Counted from the stretch's first letter, positions 6,159 through 15,903 are shown. The stretch is 33,753 nucleotides of DNA from an uncultured Caulobacteraceae bacterium (GCA_903872075.1 CAIQJF010000061.1:1-33753), one strand, 5' to 3'. The notes: generated by a model from the sequence alone, not told the origin. Made by a program: numbers and translations.

Positions 6159-8738
6159 ATGCCAATCAGACAACTGCTCATGGCGTCCTGCGCCGCAAGT
6201 CTCCTGGCGATGGCGGCCGGCGCCGCTCATGCCGCCACCGCCGCGGCCTCGGCCGCCGCATCGAAAGACGCCGGCTCCGGCACCACGATCGGCGAACTGA
6301 TCGTCACCGCGGAAAAGCGCGACATCACCCTGCAGAAGGTCGCCGTGGCGATCTCGGCCTACACATCCGACAAGCGCGACCAGATCGGCATCGACTCCGT
6401 TCAGGACATGACCAACTTCACGCCGGGGTTCGTCTACAACACCGGCAACGACCGGGTGACCCTGCGCGGCATCGGCCGCTACACCAACCAGCTGTCCGCC
6501 GACTCCAGCGTAGGCGTCTATGAAGACGGCGCTTTCGAAACCTTCACGGTGAAGGCCGGCAACGACTCCATCTTCGTCGACCGCATCGAGGTGCTGCGCG
6601 GTCCGCAGGGCACGCTCTACGGCCGCGCCTCCATCGGCGGGGCGGTGAACATCATCTCCCGCAAGCCGACCACCAGCTGGTACGGCGAAGTGCGGGCCAT
6701 GGTCGACAACTATGGCGCCCATATCGAGGAAGGGGCGGTTTCCGGGCCGATCAACGACAAACTCCAGTTCCGAATCTCGGCGTCAAAGACCGACCAGTCC
6801 AAGGGCTATTACAAGAACCTGAGCGGCGGCCCGAGCCAGGGTCAGGTGCGGGACGAGTGGTACTGGGAGGCGCAACTCCAGGGCAAGATGAGCCCGAAAT
6901 TCGACTTCTGGCTGAAGACCTTCGGCGGCGAGTGGAACGATCTGGGCGGCCAGGCCGGCGGCAAGATCACCAATCAACGGATCGTCGGCCCCGACGGCGT
7001 CACGCCAGTCGCCAATCCTTCCTTTGCCCTGCTGACGGGCAACGGCGGCGGCGGCGAGTTCACCGACGCCCTGGTGCCGGCCCTGGGGGCCTATGCGGGG
7101 CCGGGCGTCACCAATGTGGTGACCACGAACCCCAGCGGTCTCAACCCTGGCAATTTCAACCTGCACACCATCTACACGACGTTCCCGCAGCAGGTGAAGC
7201 TGCACGCCTACTACGGCGGCGTGCTGAAGCTGAATTTCCACTTCACCGGCTTCGATGTGAAATATATCGGCCAGGCGCAGCACTACGCCTACACCACGCG
7301 TGAAGAATGGGGCGAAGGCAACCAGCTGGCGACCGGCGTCGTGTCCTACGTAAACCCCAAGGGAACGACGATCTTCCCCAACTCCCTGTTGCTCTATGGC
7401 GAGGAACACTTCTTCACCACGCATGAAATCAACATCATCTCGACGAGCGACTCGAAACTGCAGTGGGTCGTCGGCGCCTACAACTTCAACGAGTCGTACT
7501 TCCAGCCCGAACAGATCCAGATGCCGGGCCAGGCCAGCCTATCCACCGTGCTGAACTTCAACGGCACGCTGGCGGCGCCCAACCCCGATCGCCTCGTCTA
7601 TTACGCCTCGGCGCGCATGGGCGCCGAGACCTTCGCCGGCTTCGCCCAGACCGACTGGCAGGCCACCAAGACCCTGAAGGTGACGACCGGCATCCGCTAT
7701 TCCTTCGACGCCAAATACGGTCTCGACGCGGAGCGGATCATTCTGTTCGGACCGTTGTTCGGCCTGCCGAATATCGGCTTCCAGAATCCGCTGTCGGCCG
7801 CCGCCCAACCCGGCGCCCTTGCCGCCACCACGGACCCGACAACCGGAATCACCACCCGCAAACTCGGCGCAAGCTGGGGCGGCGTGACCGCGACGGCCGG
7901 TCTGCAGTGGGAGCCCGACCCCTATACCAACGCCTACGCCAAATACAGCCGCGGCACGAAGTCCGGCGGCTTCAACTCCGGTTCAGGTCTGTCGCTGAAC
8001 GTGGAACAGAAGCCCGAGACGTCCAATGACTTCCAGATCGGCCTGAAGCGCAGCTTCTTCCACACCCTGCAGGTCAACCTCGATCTGTTCTATGACCAGT
8101 ACTACAACGCCCAGATCCCGATCGGCGTCGCCAACGGCCCGCGGGTGTCCACGGCCATCTACAACATTCCCGAGGCGCGATCCGACGGGGTGGAGGTGGA
8201 AGCCACCTGGCAGCCGACCAAGGCGCTGCAGTTTATCGCCAGCTATGGCTATGACGACACCAGCATCATCAACTCGGGCTGCGTGATCAACGACGTGGCC
8301 GACCCCAAAGCCACCGGCCCTGGCGCGAAGCCGGGCGCCTGTGTCGCCGGCACCGCGGGACAACCCCAGGATCTGCATGGCAATCAGCTGCCGAATGCGC
8401 CGAAGAACAAACTGGCCCTGAACGGGAACTATACGTTCTTCTTCCAGCCGGGGTCGCTGTCGTTTTCGGCCACCTACGCCTGGCGTGACGTGCAGTACGG
8501 GTCGATCTTCAACACGCCCTACACCCGCGCGCCGTCCTGGGATCAGGTCGATCTGCGGGCGGAGTGGAAGTCCTCCAACGGCCACTATTCGATCATCGCC
8601 TATGGCAAGAACATCTTCGACAAGGCCGGATATCAGGCCGGGCGCACCGCGGTCGCCCAGGCCAGCGGCGTCTATATCATCCAGGACGTGCTGAACCCGC
8701 CGGCCCTCTATGGCATCGAGTTCCAGTACCGGTTCTAG
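6159..8738 (+). CDS. TonB-dependent outer membrane receptor
   Basis: The product has 859 residues. I choose ATG 6159 because AAGGGG lies 6 bases upstream and a signal peptide begins at once (MPIRQLLMASCAASLLAMAA, cleavage near AHA25); the open frame runs further back without support. A TonB-box-like segment is at 46-53 (ELIVTAEK). It is followed by the plug domain with the typical RIEVLRGPQGTLYGR (142-156) and GGAVNIISRKP, then a beta-barrel ending in IEFQYRF with the C-terminal aromatic needed for barrel insertion. This subfamily (plug with SVGVYEDG and VLRGPQGTLYG) is very expanded in Caulobacterales and Sphingomonadales and takes up siderophores, sugars or other organic compounds. The substrate is not readable here. 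A strong terminator follows. Confidence 0.92.
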   Translation: MPIRQLLMASCAASLLAMAAGAAHAATAAASAAASKDAGSGTTIGELIVTAEKRDITLQKVAVAISAYTSDKRDQIGIDSVQDMTNFTPGFVYNTGNDRVTLRGIGRYTNQLSADSSVGVYEDGAFETFTVKAGNDSIFVDRIEVLRGPQGTLYGRASIGGAVNIISRKPTTSWYGEVRAMVDNYGAHIEEGAVSGPINDKLQFRISASKTDQSKGYYKNLSGGPSQGQVRDEWYWEAQLQGKMSPKFDFWLKTFGGEWNDLGGQAGGKITNQRIVGPDGVTPVANPSFALLTGNGGGGEFTDALVPALGAYAGPGVTNVVTTNPSGLNPGNFNLHTIYTTFPQQVKLHAYYGGVLKLNFHFTGFDVKYIGQAQHYAYTTREEWGEGNQLATGVVSYVNPKGTTIFPNSLLLYGEEHFFTTHEINIISTSDSKLQWVVGAYNFNESYFQPEQIQMPGQASLSTVLNFNGTLAAPNPDRLVYYASARMGAETFAGFAQTDWQATKTLKVTTGIRYSFDAKYGLDAERIILFGPLFGLPNIGFQNPLSAAAQPGALAATTDPTTGITTRKLGASWGGVTATAGLQWEPDPYTNAYAKYSRGTKSGGFNSGSGLSLNVEQKPETSNDFQIGLKRSFFHTLQVNLDLFYDQYYNAQIPIGVANGPRVSTAIYNIPEARSDGVEVEATWQPTKALQFIASYGYDDTSIINSGCVINDVADPKATGPGAKPGACVAGTAGQPQDLHGNQLPNAPKNKLALNGNYTFFFQPGSLSFSATYAWRDVQYGSIFNTPYTRAPSWDQVDLRAEWKSSNGHYSIIAYGKNIFDKAGYQAGRTAVAQASGVYIIQDVLNPPALYGIEFQYRF

Positions 8739-8761
8739 AGTCGCTCAGATCTGACGCGATG

Positions 8762-8799
8762 AACGCCGCCGGTTGAAAGACCGGCGGCGTTTTCGTTTT
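8762..8799 (+). terminator. Rho-independent terminator after the TonB receptor
   Basis: A perfect 12-bp stem (8762-8773 with 8780-8791, AACGCCGCCGGT against ACCGGCGGCGTT) closes the 6-base loop TGAAAG. It runs directly into TTTTCGTTTT. It lies 23 bases after the receptor stop codon. Confidence 0.92.
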
Positions 8800-8885
8800 C
8801 ATGACGGTTCGGGTGGTTAGGGCGACGGTCGTCTCCGTGATAAGACCGCCCGCCGGATGACTCGGGGTCGGGAGATAGAGAGACG

Positions 8886-10091
8886 ATGAACAGGGTGCTC
8901 GTGATTGGCGCCGGCGGCGTCGGTTCGGTCGCCGTCCACAAGATGGCCATGTCCCCGGAGATCTTCTCACACATCACCCTGGCCAGCCGCCGGGTGGCCA
9001 AGTGCGACGCGGTGGCGGCTTCGGTGAAGCAGCGCACCGGGGTGACGATCGCCACGGCCGAGGTGGACGCGGACGATATCGACGCCACCGCGGCCCTGAT
9101 CGACAGGGTGAAGCCCGCGCTCGTGGTCAATCTCGCCCTGCCCTATCAGGACCTGACGATCATGGAGGCGTGCCTGAAGAGCGGCGTGCACTATCTGGAC
9201 ACGGCGAACTATGAGCCGCGCGACGAGGCGAAGTTCGAATATGGCTGGCAGTGGGCCTATCAGGATCGGTTCAAGGCGGCGGGGCTGATGGCCCTGCTGG
9301 GCTCCGGCTTCGATCCGGGTGTGACTTCGGTGTTCACCGGCTACACGGCCAAGCACCTGCTCGACCGGATCGACACCCTGGATATCCTGGACTGCAACGG
9401 CGGCGACCACGGCCAGCCGTTCGCCACCAATTTCAATCCCGAGATCAATATCCGCGAAATCACCGCGCCCTCGCGCCATTGGGAGAACGGCGTCTGGGTG
9501 GAGGGTCCGGCCCTGGCCCACAAACAGGTGTTCGACTTCGAACAGGTGGGCCCGAAGAACATGTACCTCATGTACCATGAGGAGCTGGAATCGCTGGCGA
9601 AGTTCCATCCCGGGATCAAACGCATCCGCTTCTGGATGACCTTCGGCGACTCCTATCTGAAACATCTTGAGGTGCTTCAGAACGTCGGCCTGACCCGGAT
9701 CGACCCCGTGATGTTCGACGGCCGGGAGATCATCCCGCTGCAGTTCCTCAAAGCCCTGCTGCCGGAACCCGCGACCCTTGGGCCGATGACGCGCGGCAAG
9801 ACTAATATCGGCACGATCTGCACAGGCGTGAAGAACGGCCAGCCCAGGACGGTCTATGTTCTCAACATCTGCGACCATGAGGCCGCCTATGCGGAAACCG
9901 GCAACCAGGCGGTGAGCTACACTACCGGCGTGCCGGCGATGATTGGCGCGGCCCTGATGCTGACGGGCCAATGGAAGGGCGCCGGGGTGTTCAACATGGA
10001 ACAACTCGATCCCGACCCGTTCATGGACATGCTGAACACGCACGGCCTGCCCTGGCAGGTTCGCGACCTCCCCGCGCCGCTGGACTTCTGA
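8886..10091 (+). CDS. Carboxynorspermidine/carboxyspermidine dehydrogenase (saccharopine dehydrogenase family)
   Basis: The product has 401 residues and starts at ATG 8886 behind a GAGAGAG ribosome site. The N-terminal Rossmann motif VLVIGAGGVGSVAVHKMA (GAGGVG at 8-13) binds NADPH. The remainder follows the saccharopine dehydrogenase fold, with LALPYQDLTIMEACLKSGVHYLDTANYE cut into recognisable blocks and the substrate-domain signal LGSGFDPGVTSVF. The family condenses aspartate-beta-semialdehyde with diaminopropane or putrescine to carboxynorspermidine or carboxyspermidine. The assignment is strengthened by the decarboxylase gene beginning 15 bases downstream. This two-step route replaces the S-adenosylmethionine-dependent spermidine synthesis in many bacteria. 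Confidence 0.88.
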   Translation: MNRVLVIGAGGVGSVAVHKMAMSPEIFSHITLASRRVAKCDAVAASVKQRTGVTIATAEVDADDIDATAALIDRVKPALVVNLALPYQDLTIMEACLKSGVHYLDTANYEPRDEAKFEYGWQWAYQDRFKAAGLMALLGSGFDPGVTSVFTGYTAKHLLDRIDTLDILDCNGGDHGQPFATNFNPEINIREITAPSRHWENGVWVEGPALAHKQVFDFEQVGPKNMYLMYHEELESLAKFHPGIKRIRFWMTFGDSYLKHLEVLQNVGLTRIDPVMFDGREIIPLQFLKALLPEPATLGPMTRGKTNIGTICTGVKNGQPRTVYVLNICDHEAAYAETGNQAVSYTTGVPAMIGAALMLTGQWKGAGVFNMEQLDPDPFMDMLNTHGLPWQVRDLPAPLDF

Positions 10092-10106
10092 CGGACCACA
10101 CCGAGA

Positions 10107-11279
10107 ATGGACACCAAAGCCGCCAGCCCGGGCGCGTTTGCGCGCTTCGATCTGAACCGCGTCCCCTCCCCCTGTTTCGTGGTCGACGAGGCGGCGGTGC
10201 GGCGCAATCTGGCCGTGCTGCAGGACGTGGGAACGCGCGGCAGGGCCCGGGTGCTGCTGGCGCTGAAGGCGTTCTCCATGTGGGCGCTGGCCGGCGTGGT
10301 GGGCGAGTATCTGGACGGAGCGTGCGCCTCAGGGCTGTGGGAGGCGCGGCTGGCCCGGGAGTACTATCGCGGCGAGCTGACCACCTATTCGCCGGCCTAT
10401 AAGGCGGAGGATCTGCCGGAACTCCTGCGGCTGTCGGACACGGTGATCTTCAATTCCCCGGCCCAGATCGCCCGGTTCGCCGGCCTGATCGCCGAGGCGC
10501 GCGCCGCCGGCGAGGTCTTTGACGTGGGCCTGCGCGTGAACCCCGAGCACAGCGAGGCGGAGGTCGCCAAATACGATCCCTGCCAGCCCCTCTCCCGGCT
10601 TGGCTTTCCCGTCTCGCAGCTAGGCGCTGAGCATCTGGACGGGGTCGACGGCCTGCACATGCATGCCCTCTGCGAGCAGGACTTCGCGCCGCTGGCGCGG
10701 ATCTGGCAGTCGCTGGAGCCGAGGCTGACAGGGCTGATGGGTGACCTGAAGTGGATCAATCTCGGCGGCGGTCACCACATCACCCGCGCCGACTATCCGC
10801 GCGAAGACCTGATCGCCTTCCTCCGCCAAATCTCAGAGCGTCACGGCGTAGCGGTCTATCTGGAACCCGGCGAGGCCATCGCCCTGAACGCCGGCATCCT
10901 GGTGGGCGAGATTCTCGATCTGTTCGACAACACCGGATCTGTGGCCGTCACCGACATCTCGGCCACCTGTCACATGCCCGATGTGCTCGAGGCGCCCTAT
11001 CGGCCGGCGATTCTGAACGAAGCCGAAGCCGGCGTTCAGGTGAGGCTCGGCGGACCCTCCTGTCTGGCCGGCGACATCATCGGCGACTACGTCTTCGCCG
11101 CGGCCCCAGCGCCGGGGACGCGGATCGCGTTCCTCGATCAGGCCCACTACTCGATGGTGAAGACCAACACCTTCAACGGCGTGCCCCTGCCGGCCATCGC
11201 CTTGTGGAACAGCGACACCGACGCCCTGCGCCTGGTCCGTGAGTTCGACTACACGGATTTCCGCGACCGTCTGTCCTGA
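10107..11279 (+). CDS. nspC: Carboxynorspermidine decarboxylase
   Basis: The product has 390 residues and is a fold-III (alanine-racemase-like) PLP decarboxylase that turns carboxynorspermidine or carboxyspermidine into norspermidine or spermidine. The PLP lysine is K54 in LALKAFSMW. The phosphate-binding Gly loop is at 219-222 in NLGGGHHITRADY, and the dimer-contributed catalytic Cys lies in ATCHMPDVLE. HMHALCEQ and LEPGEAI are further NspC hallmarks. Its length and these motifs separate it from diaminopimelate and ornithine decarboxylases. It follows the dehydrogenase by 15 bases, with GAGA upstream of the start, so the two form one operon. It converges with the DUF1244 gene (15 bases between stops) without a visible terminator. 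Confidence 0.92.
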   Translation: MDTKAASPGAFARFDLNRVPSPCFVVDEAAVRRNLAVLQDVGTRGRARVLLALKAFSMWALAGVVGEYLDGACASGLWEARLAREYYRGELTTYSPAYKAEDLPELLRLSDTVIFNSPAQIARFAGLIAEARAAGEVFDVGLRVNPEHSEAEVAKYDPCQPLSRLGFPVSQLGAEHLDGVDGLHMHALCEQDFAPLARIWQSLEPRLTGLMGDLKWINLGGGHHITRADYPREDLIAFLRQISERHGVAVYLEPGEAIALNAGILVGEILDLFDNTGSVAVTDISATCHMPDVLEAPYRPAILNEAEAGVQVRLGGPSCLAGDIIGDYVFAAAPAPGTRIAFLDQAHYSMVKTNTFNGVPLPAIALWNSDTDALRLVREFDYTDFRDRLS

Positions 11280-11294
11280 CCGGGGCGGATCCGG

Positions 11295-11639
<345 letters not shown>

Positions 11640-11685
11640 TCAGTCTATCGCCCCGCACCGCCAAGTCGAGGCGGCGACCAAGGCG

Positions 11686-13185
11686 TCACCAACTCCGCAG
11701 GCGGCGCAATTGCGGGGCCTTCTTGTGCTGATTGACGCCCATGCGCCGCAGCAGGGGCTGAAGGGCGTCGATGGCCTCGAAGATATAGGGACCCTTGTTC
11801 AGCATGACGCACTCGGACCGGCCGGCCATCGCCGCGTCAGTCATCTCGCCGCGGGACGGCGCGCCCTCGGTCACCAGATGTTCCAGGACCTGCGTCGCCC
11901 AGATCACCGGAACATCGGCAGCCTCGGCCAGCCAGAGGATCTCCTCCTGCATCTCCGCGGTGCGTGTGAAGCCAATTTCCACCGCCAGGTCGCCGCGGGC
12001 GATCATGATCGCCGCCGGCTGGCGACTGGCCGCCTGAACGATGATCTCCGGAAGGTTGACGACCGCCAGGGCGGTCTCAATCTTCAGGACCACCGCCATC
12101 GACCGCCAGTCGTCTGGGCGCAGTTCCTCAAGGGCCTCCTGCAGCATGCGCACGTCGCCGGCAGATTGAACGAAGGAGAACTCAACCCCGTCGGCGCGGG
12201 CGGCGACGAACGCGAGGTCGACGCGGTCCTTCTCTGTCAGAGCGTCGATCCCAAGGCGGCGGTCAGGGAAATTCAGGCCCTTCTCCGCTTTGAGGCGCAT
12301 CCCTCGTTCCGGCGCCGTGACGACACGGGCGATCAGGCCCCAGGCCTCGACCGACTCGATGCGCGCGCCCAGCTTGCCGTCATTGACGAACAGCCGCTCG
12401 CCCACGTTCGCTCCCGCCAGCGCTTCCGGCAGGGTACATTCCGTCGCATACGCAAGGTCCGCGTCCGCCGCGGCCAGGCGGCCAGGGCCGGCAATTCCGA
12501 AAATGTCGCCCCGCTTAAGCCGCCCCCCGTGCTTCGGCCCCCTTACCGCGCCAGTGCGGATCTTCGGGCCGGCGAGATCCATGAACACCTTCACCGTCGC
12601 GCCGGTGGCCGCCTCGGCGGCGCGAAGGTGCGCGATCATACGACCCCATTCTTCCGGACCGCCATGCGCGCAGTTGATGCGCACGGCCTGCACCCCGCGG
12701 CTCGCCAGGCCAAGCATGAAACCCGGATCGTTGGCGGCCCCAGCGGGACAGGTGACCAGCAAGGCCGCGGTTCCGGGCGCGGCTGCCGGACCGAGCAGTT
12801 CACGGGTGTTCCGCGCCAGCCGCCGCTCGCCGGCGAACACCGCCGGGTTCGGCAGGACGACCTCGACCGCCCGGCCGAGCAGGGCCTTCAGCGCCGTCCG
12901 CACGGCGAGAAGCGCCGGCATGACGCGGCTTTCCAGCCGCCCGAGGGACGAAAGACCAAGCGCCGTCAGCCGCCGTTGAAGCGGTCGCAGATCGCGTCGG
13001 CGCAGCGCCATGTAGTGGGCGAGGTTCAGGGCGCTCTTAGCGAAGCCCGGCCGTTCAGACGCCGGGGCCCAGGCGCGAACCTCGGCGGTCCCTTCCCTCT
13101 CCACCGTCGCGATCAGCGTCTCGACCTGCGCGAGCAAGCCTTCCAAGCTGTTAGGGCTGACGGATGTCGCCGTGGGTCCGGTCAT
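11686..13185 (-). CDS. Divergent pyruvate-kinase-like protein with N-terminal extension and no C-terminal domain
   Basis: The product has 499 residues. The start at 13183-13185 is fixed by AGGAG 5 bases upstream, although the frame is open 15 codons further back. Residues about 1-130 form a helical, Arg-rich extension not found in classical pyruvate kinase. From about 140 the pyruvate kinase barrel is recognisable: VRINCAHGG, VFMDLAGPKIRTG (201-212), LFVNDGKL in the B-domain region, catalytic Lys368 (VVLKIETA), AAIMIARGDLAVEIG (391-405) and ATQVLEHL. The usual C-terminal allosteric domain is missing; the chain ends soon after MLNKGPYI. It may be a true but unregulated pyruvate kinase or a related phosphoenolpyruvate-linked enzyme. 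The altered MDLAGPK (normally LDTKGPE) argues for caution. Confidence 0.82.
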   Translation of the reverse strand: MTGPTATSVSPNSLEGLLAQVETLIATVEREGTAEVRAWAPASERPGFAKSALNLAHYMALRRRDLRPLQRRLTALGLSSLGRLESRVMPALLAVRTALKALLGRAVEVVLPNPAVFAGERRLARNTRELLGPAAAPGTAALLVTCPAGAANDPGFMLGLASRGVQAVRINCAHGGPEEWGRMIAHLRAAEAATGATVKVFMDLAGPKIRTGAVRGPKHGGRLKRGDIFGIAGPGRLAAADADLAYATECTLPEALAGANVGERLFVNDGKLGARIESVEAWGLIARVVTAPERGMRLKAEKGLNFPDRRLGIDALTEKDRVDLAFVAARADGVEFSFVQSAGDVRMLQEALEELRPDDWRSMAVVLKIETALAVVNLPEIIVQAASRQPAAIMIARGDLAVEIGFTRTAEMQEEILWLAEAADVPVIWATQVLEHLVTEGAPSRGEMTDAAMAGRSECVMLNKGPYIFEAIDALQPLLRRMGVNQHKKAPQLRRLRSW

Positions 13186-13317
13186 GGCCGCTCCTGGAAG
13201 ACGCGACTGCCGGAAGGCGCGCGGTGTCATACTCGGAGGTAACTCCCGAGACGCGGCAAACTCCTTGAGCGATGTCGTGAATTGTTTGTGACAGCCGCGC
13301 TGCCACGCCGCTTCTTC

Positions 13318-15393
13318 CTACGCCACGGGCTTCCGCGCCGACTTCGGCGCCAGCGGCAGGGTGAAGCGGAACTCGGCGCCGCCTTCGACGCCCGGTTCGA
13401 ACCACAATTCGCCGCCGTGAGCCTCGATGATGCGACGGCAGATCGACAGGCCGACGCCCATCCCTTCTCGCTTTGTCGAGACGAACGGTGAGAACAGGGT
13501 CGTCATGCTGTCATTGGCGACGCCGCCACCGTTATCGGCGACCCGCACCAGGCACATGCCCTCCGCCCGCACCTCGGCGGCAATGCTCAACTGGCCTGGG
13601 CGCGGTTGATCGCGCATGGACTCCACGGCGTTGCGGATCAGGTTGACCAGAACCTGCTGCACCTGGATGCGGTCGGCCAGCACCCGCGCGGCCGCCCTCG
13701 GAATTCTGCGCGAGACGGTAACTTTCATGGCGGCGGGATTGGGCAGGGCCAGGGCGAGGGAGTCGTCGACGAGGAGGGCGAGATCCTCGACCTGGGTATC
13801 GGCTTCGCCGCGGGCGATGAATTCTCTCAGCCGCCGCAGGATTTCACCGGCGCGAACGACCTGATTCTCGGCGTGGCGCGCGGCGCGAAGGATTCGCTGC
13901 TGCCTGGCCGCGTCGGCGGGCCTGTCCTGATCCCTGACCATTATCTCGATGGCGCCCACGGCGGTGCCGACGGCGGCGAGCGGCTGATTGAGCTCGTGGG
14001 CGATCGCGGCGGCCATCTCGCCCATGGCGCTGAGGCGCGAGGTGTGGGCGAGCTCGGACTGAAGTTCCAGCAGACGCTCGCCACGCTTGGCGACCTCCAC
14101 CCGGTCACGCAGAATCTCGGTAACATCCATGCACACGCCGATAATGCGATCCAGACGCCCACGTGGGTCGTAGCCGTAGCGCACCACACCCTGCAGATCG
14201 CGGTACTCACCGTCGGCATGCATGATCTTGAACGTCACGGTGCGGCCCGGCGCCTTGGTTCGCGCATCGTCGATCAGGAGGGCGCCGCTACGGGCCCGAT
14301 CGTCCGGATGCACCAGCCGGGCCCAGACGGCCTGATCGGATCCAAGTCCGCCGGGTTCGAGCCCGAGCAGCTGCTCGAGTTGCGGGGAAAACCGTGACTT
14401 TCCCGAACGGGGCGCGAAGTCGATGACTCCCAGCTCATAGCCGGCCACGACCTGCTCGAAGCTTTCGGTGCTGTCGCGGAGGGCCGCGGCCGAGATCTTG
14501 AGGTCGGTGACGTCGGTCATGGTCTCGACCAGCTTCAACTCGGAGTCGGCCTGCGGCCGGTCGACGATGACGCGCGTCGCAACCCATAGGCGCCGGCCGT
14601 CCTTGGTCGTCTGACGCACCTCGCCGGCCCACTCGCCGGTGCTGCGCAGGATGGCGATGATCTCGTCCATCGGAGCGGGATATTCGGTCTGCAGCAACTC
14701 GGGCACGCGACGGCCGACCGCCTCCGCTGCCGTAAAGCCGAACAGGGCCTCGCAGCCGCGCGGCCAATATTCCACCACGCCCGACTCGCTGTGGATGATC
14801 ACCGGCGAGCGTTCGACGGCCTTGGCCAAGGTCGAGGCCTGACGCCGCTCGAGCCACAAACCGCGCAGCGCCCCTAGGCCGACCAGGGCCAGGGCGATCG
14901 AACTGAGTTCGGCGTTCAGCATCGGCGCCACGTCGGCGCCGAAGGCGCCCTGCCGCACCGCCAGACTCATGATCGCCGCGGCGACGATCGGCAGCAGCAT
15001 CACCGGCATCAGGACGCGCGCCAGAATGACCGAGCGATCCGATCCCGTAAGCGTGCTCAGCCAACCGCGCTCGCCGCGGATCAACACCATCCATCCCACG
15101 AGCACCAGCACGAGCAGGGCGAACTGCACGCCCAACGTGTCGGGCGCGAACAGCCTGCCGAAGCCGCGGCTCGAACTCAGCCAGGCCAGTTGCCAGAGGG
15201 CGCCGTACCAGAGCGCGCCCCGGAGGATCATCATCGCCGACAGGGCGGTGCGGGGGGCTCCGCGCAAAAGGGCGAGAGGCAGGGTCGCGCCGGCGAGGAG
15301 AAAGAGCCCGCCCATGACATAGCGATCCCATCCGGCGGCGAAGGACAGGGGCCCCCCGGTCCAGGCGCCTGACGCGGCCAGGAGGGGGTCCAT
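13318..15393 (-). CDS. Membrane-bound double-PAS FixL-type sensor histidine kinase
   Basis: Read from the ATG at 15391-15393, the chain is 691 residues. Residues about 24-180 hold several hydrophobic spans. PAS domain 1 is at about 188-300 (VEYWPRGCEALFGFTAAEAVGR, PAC part DGRRLWVATRV), and PAS domain 2 at about 308-428 (VHPDDRARSG, then GVCMDVTEILRD). The HisKA box has phospho-acceptor His466 in AHELNQPLAAV. The ATPase domain shows NLIRNAVESM (N box), DNGGG (620-624) and GMGVGLS (644-650). The HELNQPLAAVGT form is typical of the FixL/DctB group. No response regulator is adjacent. More membrane-spanning sequence continues upstream in another frame, so the real start is probably 15677 and the gene seems broken by one missing base near 15407. 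It is read toward the pyruvate-kinase-like gene. Confidence 0.85.
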   Translation of the reverse strand: MDPLLAASGAWTGGPLSFAAGWDRYVMGGLFLLAGATLPLALLRGAPRTALSAMMILRGALWYGALWQLAWLSSSRGFGRLFAPDTLGVQFALLVLVLVGWMVLIRGERGWLSTLTGSDRSVILARVLMPVMLLPIVAAAIMSLAVRQGAFGADVAPMLNAELSSIALALVGLGALRGLWLERRQASTLAKAVERSPVIIHSESGVVEYWPRGCEALFGFTAAEAVGRRVPELLQTEYPAPMDEIIAILRSTGEWAGEVRQTTKDGRRLWVATRVIVDRPQADSELKLVETMTDVTDLKISAAALRDSTESFEQVVAGYELGVIDFAPRSGKSRFSPQLEQLLGLEPGGLGSDQAVWARLVHPDDRARSGALLIDDARTKAPGRTVTFKIMHADGEYRDLQGVVRYGYDPRGRLDRIIGVCMDVTEILRDRVEVAKRGERLLELQSELAHTSRLSAMGEMAAAIAHELNQPLAAVGTAVGAIEIMVRDQDRPADAARQQRILRAARHAENQVVRAGEILRRLREFIARGEADTQVEDLALLVDDSLALALPNPAAMKVTVSRRIPRAAARVLADRIQVQQVLVNLIRNAVESMRDQPRPGQLSIAAEVRAEGMCLVRVADNGGGVANDSMTTLFSPFVSTKREGMGVGLSICRRIIEAHGGELWFEPGVEGGAEFRFTLPLAPKSARKPVA

Positions 15394-15677
15394 CGATGGC
15401 GACGGCAAAGGGTCATCAGACCCAGCGAGACCATGCCGATCAGCCCCAGGATGGCCGCGGACGCCAGCGTCACCCAGACCCGACGCCAGGTGGCCGACGT
15501 CTGGGCGACCGCCGCCACGAACGTGCCGAGCAAATAGCCGGTCTGTAGGGTCGGCCCCTGTCCCGGCCGGCTGGTGGCCCAGAGAACGAAAAAAAACACG
15601 GTGAACGTCAGGGCGATGTAGGATACCGCCACGACCGCCTGGGCTCTGCGCGACAGCGTTCGGGGGGTGCTCGCCAT
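15394..15677 (-). pseudogene. Frameshifted 5' part of the histidine kinase (first membrane spans)
   Basis: From ATG 15675-15677 a frame encodes MASTPRTLSRRAQAVVAVSY, then IALTFTVFFFVLWATSRPG and a further hydrophobic stretch WVTLASAAILGLIGMVSLGL. These are convincing membrane spans. After about residue 90 the frame degenerates into Arg/Pro-rich sequence, while the kinase frame becomes sensible at the same place. The two frames differ by one missing base. Adding one base in the A3 run (15407-15409, T3 on the coding strand) would give GLMTLLPSPSMDPLLAASG and a continuous protein of about 786 residues. The extension over 15231-15404 in this frame is not counted as coding. Confidence 0.6.
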
Positions 15678-15903
15678 GCGGTTCGCTGCCTCGCCTCCTG
15701 ATCCACCCCTGAGCCATAGGCCTAACCCAGCGACCACGGCGCGGCAATGACCCCCGTAGGCGGAGTCCAGCGTGAAAAAGCGGCTGGCCAGGGTCTGAAT
15801 AGCGCACCGCGGACCGGCGCGTTGCCCCCGGCAGGCGCGGCGCCTAAGAACTGCCGGGGCGGCGGCAGGATCAAAGACCGGCCGCCCAAGGAGAGATCTT
15901 GTC

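Noticed and set aside
13231..13250. Imperfect inverted repeat CTCGGAGG...CTCCCGAG upstream of the pyruvate-kinase-like gene
   Set aside because: Two mismatches near the loop and no T-run; not distinguishable from chance in this base composition.
15403..15413. Programmed -1 frameshift at CCCTTTG in the histidine kinase
   Set aside because: The heptamer is not in the phase required for tandem slippage in the upstream frame, and no downstream stimulatory structure is obvious.
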